Positions 1-5,839 of a stretch of DNA of 6,072 nt are shown piece after piece; within the stretch, counting starts at the first letter, position 1; every line of letters starts with the position of its first letter. Source of the DNA: CAIVND01 sp035532075. Its GTDB lineage: Bacteria; Actinomycetota; Acidimicrobiia; Acidimicrobiales; Bog-793. The notes under the pieces were generated by a model. It was not told the DNA's origin. It was given only the letters and a program-made list of their open reading frames with translations, and searched no databases. The stretch spans positions 1 through 6,072 of the forward strand of contig DATKRV010000075.1 in the NCBI GenBank assembly GCA_035532075.1. Reading direction: 5' to 3'. Made by a program: the position numbers and the translations under genes.

Positions 1-406
1 TGTTCACCGATTGTGCCCCTGCCCGCTCGAGGGCCTGTTGGAGAGTGTCGGTGGTCAAGACGCCAAAGGCAATCGGGATTCCGGAGTCGAGCTGAATCTT
101 CTGTACACCCGAGGCACACCCGTTCACGACGACGTCGTAATGCCCTGTCTCTCCCCGGATCACCGCACCGAGCGTGACGATCGCATGGTGTGAGCCGGCA
201 TCTGCAAACGCCTTCGCGACAAGAGGAATCTCAAGCGCACCAGGAACCCAGGCCACATCAATATCGTCGTCATCGACACCGTGGCGCCGCAATGCGCCGA
301 GGGCGCCATCGAGCAGCGACTGGGTGACGATGCGATTGAACCGGCTGCAGACGATCGCGATCTTCAGACCGGTTCCGTCAGGTACGCCCTCAAGATGTCT
401 CATCAT
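1..406 (-). CDS. ribH: 6,7-dimethyl-8-ribityllumazine synthase (RibH), 3'-truncated by window edge
   Basis: RibH condenses 5-amino-6-ribitylamino-uracil with 3,4-dihydroxy-2-butanone 4-phosphate to give the lumazine that riboflavin synthase uses; it acts in the cytosol, usually as a large oligomer. I translated this by hand: 135 codons are visible, starting MMRHLEGVPDGTGLKIAIV. Family signatures are SRFN (residues 21-24), VPGALEIP (54-61), GAVIRGETGHYD (80-91, with the expected catalytic His at 89) and FGVLTTDTLQQALER (114-128). The family is usually about 150-160 residues, so roughly the last 20 lie beyond the left edge. Two tandem ATGs (406 and 403) sit directly after an AAGGAGG, so either may be used; the second has the better, though still short, spacing. 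The start overlaps the end of ribBA by 14-17 bases, implying translational coupling at the end of the rib operon. The reading frame is open to the edge. Identity is secure; only the exact start is uncertain. Confidence 0.95.
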   Translation of the reverse strand, partial: MMRHLEGVPDGTGLKIAIVCSRFNRIVTQSLLDGALGALRRHGVDDDDIDVAWVPGALEIPLVAKAFADAGSHHAIVTLGAVIRGETGHYDVVVNGCASGVQKIQLDSGIPIAFGVLTTDTLQQALERAGAQSVN

Positions 407-1619
407 CCTCCTTGAACTCACCGAGAAGGTGTCCCATGCGTTCAGCCTTGGTCCGCAGATAACGGATGTTCTCCTTGTTGACAACCGATTCAATCGGCAC
501 CCGTTCGACGATTTCGAGTCCAAATCCCTCAAGTCCTGCGCGCTTGACCGGATTGTTGGTCATCAGGCGCATTGTCGTCACGCCAAGATCGACAAGAATC
601 TGGGCACCGATTCCATAGTCGCGGCTGTCGATTGGCAACCCCAGTTCAAGGTTGGCATCGACGGTGTCAAAGCCCCTGTCTTGCACCTGGTAGGCGTTGA
701 GCTTGTGCGTGATACCGATGCCTCGACCCTCATGACCTCGCAGATAGACGACGACTCCGCGCCCCGCCTCGCCGATCTTGGCCATCGCGGCATGCAGCTG
801 GCTTCCACAGTCACAGCGCATCGAACCAAAAACATCGCCGGTGAGACACTCGCTGTGCACGCGGACGAGGACATCCTCCTGGCCGGCGAGATCACCCATC
901 ACAAACGCCAGATGTGTCTCGTGATCAAGTTTCGACTCGTAGGCAAAACAGGTGAACTCCCCCCACCTGGTTGGAACCCGCGCCTCGGCGGTCATCTCGA
1001 CAAGCTGCTCATTGCGCCGGCGATAATTGATGAGATCGGCGATGGTAATGAGCAACAGACCGTGCTGGTTCGCAAACCGTTCAAGCTCATCGCGCCGCGC
1101 CATATTCAAGCCATCTTCGGTGACAATTTCGCAGAGCACGCCGGCCGGCGAAAGCCCGGCCAAGCGGGCAAGATCCACCGACGCCTCCGTGTGACCGGCG
1201 CGCTTGAGAACACCACCTTCTCGCGCGCGCAGCACATGAAGATGGCCAGGACGCAACAGGTCCTCGGGTCGAGATGAAGGGTCAACGAGCGTCTGGATAG
1301 TCGCGCTTCGGTCTCCCGCGGAGATGCCGGTGGTCGTTCCCGATCTCGCGTCGACGGTGATCGTGAACGCCGTGCCGTGCATCTCGGTGCTGTGCTTGAC
1401 CATCAGCGGTAGTTCAAGTTCGTCGGCACGCGCTTCGCTGATGGCTGCGCAGATGAGGCCGGAGGTATACCGGACAAAAAAGGCAAGCTTCTCTGGAGTC
1501 ACCCTCTCCGCTGCGAGAATGAGGTCTCCCTCGTTCTCCCTGTCGTCATCATCCAAGACGACCACTATCTCTCCACGGGCGATTGCTGCCACTGCCTCGT
1601 CGATCGTTGCTCGCGTCAC
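390..1619 (-). CDS. ribBA: Bifunctional DHBP synthase / GTP cyclohydrolase II (RibBA)
   Basis: RibBA starts both branches of riboflavin synthesis: the N-terminal domain makes 3,4-dihydroxy-2-butanone 4-phosphate from ribulose 5-phosphate, and the C-terminal domain opens GTP. With the GTG start at 1619 it is 409 residues, typical for the fusion. The N-terminal domain shows DDDDRENEGD (about 23-32, the acidic metal-binding loop) and RAGHTEASVDLARLAGL (about 140-156). The C-terminal domain shows CLTGDVFGSMRCDCGSQL, whose cysteines at about 258, 269 and 271 are the zinc ligands, then RGHEGRGIG (about 294-302) and RDYGIGAQIL. Both halves look catalytically intact. The frame extends upstream to an ATG at 1694, but that would overlap ribE by 71 bases and has no ribosome binding site. 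A TTG at 1631 lies only 3 bases from GGGAG; the GTG at 1619 lies 4 bases after the ribE stop and fits the family N-terminus. The start is therefore 1619 or 1631. ribH follows with an overlap. Confidence 0.96.
   Translation of the reverse strand: MTRATIDEAVAAIARGEIVVVLDDDDRENEGDLILAAERVTPEKLAFFVRYTSGLICAAISEARADELELPLMVKHSTEMHGTAFTITVDARSGTTTGISAGDRSATIQTLVDPSSRPEDLLRPGHLHVLRAREGGVLKRAGHTEASVDLARLAGLSPAGVLCEIVTEDGLNMARRDELERFANQHGLLLITIADLINYRRRNEQLVEMTAEARVPTRWGEFTCFAYESKLDHETHLAFVMGDLAGQEDVLVRVHSECLTGDVFGSMRCDCGSQLHAAMAKIGEAGRGVVVYLRGHEGRGIGITHKLNAYQVQDRGFDTVDANLELGLPIDSRDYGIGAQILVDLGVTTMRLMTNNPVKRAGLEGFGLEIVERVPIESVVNKENIRYLRTKAERMGHLLGEFKEDDETS
407..413 (-). promoter_or_regulatory. Ribosome binding site for ribH (AAGGAGG)
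   Basis: A near-perfect Shine-Dalgarno AAGGAGG lies inside the last codons of ribBA. It abuts the ATG at 406 and is 3 bases from the ATG at 403. The closeness suggests that the second ATG is the main start. It is the strongest ribosome binding site in the window, consistent with RibH being needed in large amounts as an oligomeric shell, although that link is inference. Confidence 0.7.
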
Positions 1620-1623
1620 TGGC

Positions 1624-2241
1624 CTATTCAACCTCTCCCGCAGATTCGCTCCGATACGGAGACGGCGTATCACCGCGTACGAGTCGGTCAACATATTTTG
1701 CGATCACATCGACCTCGAGGTTCACGGAGTCGCCGGGTCGCAATCTGCCGAGCGTAGTCACCTCGCTGGTGTGCGGAATGATCGCAACGCTGAATCCCCC
1801 GTCGAACACCTCGACGATGGTGAGGCTGACGCCATCGACCGTGACGGAGCCCTTTGGCACAAAGAACCTCAACAGCGATCTCGGTGCATGCACGCGGAGC
1901 TCCGGTGCGCTCTGCAACACGGTGCCAATGCCGTCGACGTGGCCCTGGACGAGATGCCCACCGAGCCGGGTGGCAAGCGTCACCGGGCGCTCGAAGTTCA
2001 CCGGATCACCGGGCGAGAGGTAGCCGAGATTCGTCCGGGCGATGGTCTCGGGCACCGCGTCAGCGCTCCATGAGCCAGTACCCAGCTCGACGACCGTGAG
2101 GCAACATCCGTTGACGGCGATTGAGTCACCGATCCTGCAGTCTTTGATGACAAGTTCAGCGCCAAAGACCAGACGCGTCGACGCCTCACGCTGTTCGGCC
2201 TGAATCAGTCGACCGAGCTCTTCCACGATTCCGGTAAACAT
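1624..2241 (-). CDS. ribE: Riboflavin synthase, alpha subunit type (RibE)
   Basis: RibE dismutates two 6,7-dimethyl-8-ribityllumazine molecules into riboflavin and 5-amino-6-ribitylamino-uracil, the last step of the pathway. The protein is 205 residues, close to the usual family length, and opens with the family N-terminus MFTGIVEELG. It shows the expected tandem of lumazine-binding beta barrels. The first repeat carries GDSIAVNGCCLTVVEL (38-53) and the GGHLVQGHVDGIGTV segment (94-108); the second carries GSVTVDGVSLTIVEV (131-145), IIPHTSEVTTL and GDSVNLEVDVIAKYV (170-184). The ATG shares one base with the ribD stop (TGATG), a classic sign of coupled translation. A GAAGGGG at 2255-2261 is 13 bases upstream, so the native ribosome binding site is weak and coupling is probably important. 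One product, 5-A-RU, is also the substrate of RibH and of FbiC encoded nearby. No odd features are seen. Confidence 0.97.
   Translation of the reverse strand: MFTGIVEELGRLIQAEQREASTRLVFGAELVIKDCRIGDSIAVNGCCLTVVELGTGSWSADAVPETIARTNLGYLSPGDPVNFERPVTLATRLGGHLVQGHVDGIGTVLQSAPELRVHAPRSLLRFFVPKGSVTVDGVSLTIVEVFDGGFSVAIIPHTSEVTTLGRLRPGDSVNLEVDVIAKYVDRLVRGDTPSPYRSESAGEVE
1632..1639 (-). promoter_or_regulatory. Candidate ribosome binding site for ribBA
   Basis: The purine run GGGAGAGG lies in the last codons of ribE. It ends 12 bases before the GTG at 1619 and directly abuts the TTG at 1631. Neither spacing is ideal, which is why the ribBA start stays ambiguous. Ribosomes finishing ribE at 1624 would be well placed to reinitiate at either codon. 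Confidence 0.5.
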
Positions 2242-3257
2242 CAGCGCGTGCCAGCCCCTTCCACAGATTCGAGGTCTACGCGAAGATCAGCTCCGAGTCG
2301 GGTCACCCCGACGATCTTCCCGCGCCAGAGAGCATCCATGTCTCGCGCACCCTCTCCGGAAAACATCGGAACCGAATCGTCGCCTCCGAAGATTGCGGGA
2401 GCGAGGTACAGCACGTACCGGTCAACAAGTCGCTGGTGGTGAAACGCATGCGCGACATGCGAGCCCCCTTCGACGAGAAGCTGCAAGACATCCATCTCCC
2501 CGAGTGTGTCAAGCACCTCTTCTATATCGCCGCTCATCTCCATCGCCGGCTGCACCCGTGCATCCGGGGTGACAGACCCAAGTACCACGCGAAGCGGATC
2601 ACGTCCCTTGACGAATCGGACGGTCAGCTCCGGATCGTCCGACCGGACCGTGCCGGCGCCAACCAATACCGCATCACTCTCGGCCCGGAGCCGGTGCGCA
2701 TCGACCCGTGCTTCGGTACCGGTGATCCAGCGGCTCGTACCATCGGGCGCGCCAATGCGTCCGTCAAGCGTCGCCGCGAGCTTGAGGACAACCCACGGTC
2801 GACCCGTCAGACGGTGCTTGAGGTATGGCGCAAGCACATCGGCGATTTCATTCGCGTTGACACCAACATCGACAACAATTCCGGCCGCGCGCAGTCGGTT
2901 GATGCCGTTTCCACGGACGCGCGCATCGGGATCGACAGCGCCGATGACGACGCGATGAACTCCGGCTTCGATCAGTGCATCTGCGCACGCGGGCGTTTTA
3001 CCGACGTGTGAACACGGTTCAAGGGTCACGTAGACGGTTGAGCCGCGCGCGTGCTCTCGGGCCACGCGAAGTGCGACTGCCTCCGCGTGATCTCCTCCGA
3101 TGGGTTCGGTCGCGCCCTCGAATGTGAGTGCTCCCCCCTCGGGCACCAGAACGCATCCAACCCACGGATTTGGCGATGTCGAGGTCCGCACCGACAGACC
3201 AAGTTCGATCGCGCGCGCCATGTGCAGATAATCTATGTCTTCGCCGACGTTATGCAC
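2241..3257 (-). CDS. ribD: Bifunctional pyrimidine deaminase / reductase (RibD)
   Basis: RibD deaminates the product of GTP cyclohydrolase II and then reduces its ribosyl group with NADPH, giving 5-amino-6-ribitylamino-uracil 5'-phosphate. With the GTG start it is 338 residues. The N-terminal deaminase domain shows SPNPWVGCVLV, GGDHAEAVAL (zinc His at about 57, catalytic Glu at about 59) and TLEPCSHVGKTPAC (zinc Cys at about 82 and 91). The C-terminal reductase domain shows KLAATLDGRIGAPDG, SRWITG, DAVLVGAGTVRSDDPELTVR, LLVEGG and LYLAPAIFGG. The start is uncertain: an ATG at 3284 gives 347 residues but has no ribosome binding site, whereas the GTG at 3257 has GAGG 8 bases upstream. The family normally has only a short lead before the MARAIELG helix. 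The reductase domain appears shorter than usual between DPLRVVLG and the LLVEGG motif. The stop overlaps ribE by one base. This is the first gene of the tightly packed rib group. Confidence 0.95.
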   Translation of the reverse strand: MHNVGEDIDYLHMARAIELGLSVRTSTSPNPWVGCVLVPEGGALTFEGATEPIGGDHAEAVALRVAREHARGSTVYVTLEPCSHVGKTPACADALIEAGVHRVVIGAVDPDARVRGNGINRLRAAGIVVDVGVNANEIADVLAPYLKHRLTGRPWVVLKLAATLDGRIGAPDGTSRWITGTEARVDAHRLRAESDAVLVGAGTVRSDDPELTVRFVKGRDPLRVVLGSVTPDARVQPAMEMSGDIEEVLDTLGEMDVLQLLVEGGSHVAHAFHHQRLVDRYVLYLAPAIFGGDDSVPMFSGEGARDMDALWRGKIVGVTRLGADLRVDLESVEGAGTR

Positions 3258-3395
3258 GGGTGTCGCCTCGAGGCTCGACCACATGCATCACGTGAAAACG
3301 ACGGGCACAAACATCCATGCGACGACATCTCGCGCCCGCTAATCCGCGCACGCCCAACGCAGCGATGTGCGCACGAACGCACTCTGGTCGCGTAC
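3258..3395 (-). other. fbiC-ribD intergenic region; no FMN riboswitch or clear promoter seen
   Basis: These 138 bases (111 if ribD starts at 3284) separate the fbiC stop from ribD. I looked for the conserved FMN riboswitch (RFN) blocks that often precede rib operons and did not see them. I also saw no convincing -35/-10 pair and no run of T after a hairpin. A short inverted repeat (GTGCG, six-base loop, CGCAC at 3367-3382) sits just after the fbiC stop, but it is too weak to call a terminator. The simplest reading is read-through from fbiC or a promoter that I cannot recognise. Confidence 0.5.
3266..3269 (-). promoter_or_regulatory. Candidate ribosome binding site deciding the ribD start
   Basis: GAGG lies 8 bases before the GTG at 3257, an ideal distance. 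No purine-rich site precedes the alternative ATG at 3284. The motif is only four bases and could occur by chance, so it favours but does not prove the shorter RibD. Confidence 0.45.
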
Positions 3396-5699
3396 TCACA
3401 CGACCGCCGTCATGTCGACGGTTCGAAGATGCCCATAGAGCGTATCTCTCTGAACAAGGCGACGACCGAGAGGCTCAACGATTCGATGGAAATCCTCGGG
3501 CTCCATGAGTTGGCCGTGACCTGCCCCTGCGGCGCGGGAGATGTTTTCATCCATCAAGGTTCCACCGAGATCATTGCAACCCGACTCAAGAAGCTGTCGA
3601 ATACCCTCGCGTCCAATTTTCACCCAGGAGGCCTGAATGTTGTCGATCACACCGTGATAGGCAATGCGCCCGACCGCGTGCATGAGTATCACCTCGCGAA
3701 ATGTCGGCCCCCGGCGACTCTTCTTCTGGAGGTACACCGGCGTCGCCATGTGCACGAACGGAAGTGGGACGAATTCTGTGAACCCGCCTGTCTCTTTTTG
3801 CAGTTCGCGCGTCCGAAGGAGATGCCGGGCCCAATGAACAGGCCGTTCAATGGAGCCGAACATGATCGTCACATTCGACCGCAGCCCCACGGAGTGGGCG
3901 GTTCTGTGCGCATCGAGCCACTGCTCGGTGTTGATCTTGTCCGGGCAGAGCTCTGCCCGGATCTCGTCATCGAGGATCTCCGCTGCCGTTCCGGGCAGCG
4001 TCTTCAGGCCGGCGTCCATGAGCCGACGGAGATACGCGTCAAGGGGTTCGCCGAGTCGCTTTGCCCCCTCGGTCACCTCGAGAGCGGTAAAACCATGGAT
4101 GTGGATCGTGGGAGAGGCCGCGCGCACGGCACGGATCACCTCGAGGTAGTAGTCCCCGTCAAAATCTGGATGTATCCCACCCTGGAGACAGACCTCGGTC
4201 GCCCCGCGTTGCTCCGCCTCGGCGACACGCGAACTGATCTCATCGACGCCGAGAAGATAAGGGGCTCCCCGCAGGTTCAGAGAGAGTGGTCCTTTGCTGA
4301 ACGCGCAGAAGCGGCACTTGAATGTGCAGATGTTCGTATAATTGATGTTGCGGTTCACCACGAACGTGACCGTGTCACCATTCACCCGCTGGCGTAGCTC
4401 GTCGGCGACCTCGGCGACCGCTCGGACCTCGGGTCCTCTCGCGCCGAACAGGGCGACGAGTTCATCTAGTCCAGGTTCCTGGTCGTCGAGCACTCCATCG
4501 AGCACCTCGCGCACCCGGCCACGCGAGCTCTCGCGGGCACTCATCTTTGCGGTGCGCTCAAAAATCAAGACCGGCGGCGCGTTCGCTCCTCCCGGATGCC
4601 AACGTTCGATGTCACGACCGAGCGACTCCGCGTCCGAATGATCAAGGACGGCGGCGCGCATCTCCTCGGCCAGCCACTGCTTTGGCGCGCTGGCAAACCC
4701 CGGATAGATCGTAAGTCTCGGGGCCAGAGTGAATCCCTGCCCTTCGGTTGCCTCACGAATTTCGTCGAGCGTTGGCCATTGACGTTCGGGATTGACGTGA
4801 TCGGAAGTCACCGGCGAGACGCCTCCCCAGTCATCGATTCCGGCCGAGAGAAGCTGAGCATAATCATCACTCAGATTCGGGGGAGCCTGGAGATGGATAT
4901 CGATGGGAAGGATCAGTCGCGCGGTCGCAATGCTCCAGAGGTATTCCTCATTCGAACACGGAGACGTCGAATGCATTGCGGTTCCGGCCTTGGGAAGAAA
5001 GTTCTGGACAATGACCTCCTGGACATGTCCATATCGGAGGTGTGAGGCGGCAATTGCCTCAAGCGCGGCGATGCGGTCCCCGCGTGACTCGCCAATGCCG
5101 ACAAGGATCCCTGTCGTAAATGGAATGCCGAGACGTCCCGCCGCGTCGAGCGTCGCAAGCCGCCGCTCTGGTGTCTTGTCCGGAGAACCCCGGTGACAGT
5201 CAAGGCCCGCGTTCAACGTCTCGATCATCATGCCCTGGGAGGCGCAGACACTCCGCAGCTTGGCAAGCTCGTGCTCATCGAGCGCGCCGGCATTGGCGTG
5301 TCCCAAAAGACCTGCCTCATCGCGCACAGCCCGGCACGCCGCGACGAGATAGTCAACGGTATTGTCATAACCGTGCTCGGACAGCCATGTAGCCGCAGTG
5401 GAATAGCGCAGTTCAGGACGTTCCCCGAGCGTAAAGAGCGCCTCATGACAACCCGCGGCCACGCCCTCGCGTGCAATTTCAAGCACCTCTTCGATTGTCA
5501 TGTAGGGAGCGGTCAGCCGCGCAGGAGGCTTTGAGAACGTGCAGTAACCGCAGCGATCCTGGCAGAGCTGCGTCAGCGGGATGAACACCTTGGGAGAAAA
5601 TGTCGTCCGTGTGCCGTAGTGTTCGAGCCGCTCGTCACGTGCGGACCTGAGAAGCGCGCGAAGTGAGGGGTCATCGAAACTCATCGCCTGATAGAACAC
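3396..5699 (-). CDS. fbiC: F0 synthase, CofG-CofH fusion (FbiC), coenzyme F420 biosynthesis
   Basis: FbiC makes 7,8-didemethyl-8-hydroxy-5-deazariboflavin (F0), the chromophore of coenzyme F420, from tyrosine and 5-amino-6-ribitylamino-uracil using two radical-SAM centres. Both are present in 767 residues. The CofG half has CQDRCGYC (Cys 46, 50, 53), then GSPDKTPERRL, GIPFTTGILVGIGE (191-204), VQEVIVQNFLPK (226-237), QAPPNL (271-276) and the region around DDWGGVSPVTSDHVNPERQW (289-308). After a linker of about 100 residues comes the CofH half, with CTFKCRFC (Cys 458, 462, 465), ATEVCLQGGIHPDFDG, LPGTAAEILDDEIR, TGGFTEFVPLPFVH and the C-terminal CNDLGGTLMDENISR region. The GTG at 5699 is chosen because GAGGA lies 8 bases upstream; an ATG five codons later is too far from it. 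The protein is shorter than the mycobacterial form as I remember it (about 856 residues). It lies upstream of ribD, whose pathway supplies its substrate. Confidence 0.97.
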   Translation of the reverse strand: MFYQAMSFDDPSLRALLRSARDERLEHYGTRTTFSPKVFIPLTQLCQDRCGYCTFSKPPARLTAPYMTIEEVLEIAREGVAAGCHEALFTLGERPELRYSTAATWLSEHGYDNTVDYLVAACRAVRDEAGLLGHANAGALDEHELAKLRSVCASQGMMIETLNAGLDCHRGSPDKTPERRLATLDAAGRLGIPFTTGILVGIGESRGDRIAALEAIAASHLRYGHVQEVIVQNFLPKAGTAMHSTSPCSNEEYLWSIATARLILPIDIHLQAPPNLSDDYAQLLSAGIDDWGGVSPVTSDHVNPERQWPTLDEIREATEGQGFTLAPRLTIYPGFASAPKQWLAEEMRAAVLDHSDAESLGRDIERWHPGGANAPPVLIFERTAKMSARESSRGRVREVLDGVLDDQEPGLDELVALFGARGPEVRAVAEVADELRQRVNGDTVTFVVNRNINYTNICTFKCRFCAFSKGPLSLNLRGAPYLLGVDEISSRVAEAEQRGATEVCLQGGIHPDFDGDYYLEVIRAVRAASPTIHIHGFTALEVTEGAKRLGEPLDAYLRRLMDAGLKTLPGTAAEILDDEIRAELCPDKINTEQWLDAHRTAHSVGLRSNVTIMFGSIERPVHWARHLLRTRELQKETGGFTEFVPLPFVHMATPVYLQKKSRRGPTFREVILMHAVGRIAYHGVIDNIQASWVKIGREGIRQLLESGCNDLGGTLMDENISRAAGAGHGQLMEPEDFHRIVEPLGRRLVQRDTLYGHLRTVDMTAVV

Positions 5700-5707
5700 A
5701 ATGTTTA

Positions 5708-5712
5708 TCCTC
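5708..5712 (-). promoter_or_regulatory. Ribosome binding site for fbiC (GAGGA)
   Basis: GAGGA lies 8 bases before the GTG at 5699 and decides the start. The alternative ATG at 5684 would be 23 bases away. Confidence 0.65.
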
Positions 5713-5747
5713 GCTTGTCGTTCCGCTCGACGATGGGCTCAGTGTAT

Positions 5748-5789
5748 CCGGGCTCAATCAGAGCCAGCTCGGGCCAGAGTCCAGCCCGG
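5748..5789. repeat. Inverted repeat with nested stem in the thiC-fbiC gap
   Basis: CCGGGCT at 5748-5754 is the exact reverse complement of AGCCCGG at 5783-5789, with 28 bases between. Inside, GGCTC at 5751-5755 pairs with GAGCC at 5761-5765 around a five-base loop, an alternative fold that would compete with the outer stem. Neither is followed by a T run. The element could be a terminator-like or leader structure ahead of fbiC or an operator, or chance in GC-rich sequence. Confidence 0.35.
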
Positions 5790-5820
5790 GGTCAACGCCG
5801 TGAGGTCATCCCGCGCGCAG

Positions 5821-5839
5821 GGACCGGTCTGTGCGGTCC
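5821..5839 (-). terminator. Small hairpin at the thiC stop, possible weak terminator
   Basis: GGACCG, a seven-base loop and CGGTCC form a perfect six-pair GC-rich stem that begins at the last base of the thiC stop codon. There is no T tract after it on the minus strand, so it is not a canonical intrinsic terminator. In a GC-rich genome it might still pause polymerase or protect the thiC mRNA end; that is inference. Confidence 0.25.

Noticed and set aside
174..1277. A 367-codon open frame on the plus strand
   Set aside because: It lies antisense to ribH and ribBA, whose motifs are unmistakable. Its translation shows no recognisable family, and it is best explained as a GC-rich shadow frame.
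1324..2073. A 249-codon open frame on the plus strand
   Set aside because: It is antisense to ribBA and ribE, with no recognisable motifs and a low-complexity Ser/Arg-rich start.
3275..3296. CACGTG palindrome and flanking imperfect inverted repeat upstream of ribD as an operator
   Set aside because: Only the six-base core is perfect and the flanks match poorly. No regulator or second copy supports it.
3367..3382. Short hairpin (GTGCG / CGCAC) after the fbiC stop as a terminator
   Set aside because: It has only five pairs and no following T run; stems this short are common by chance in GC-rich DNA.
3051..4397. A 448-codon open frame on the plus strand
   Set aside because: It lies antisense to ribD and the CofH half of fbiC. 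Its composition (rich in Arg, His and Pro, no domain motifs) is that of a reverse-complement shadow.
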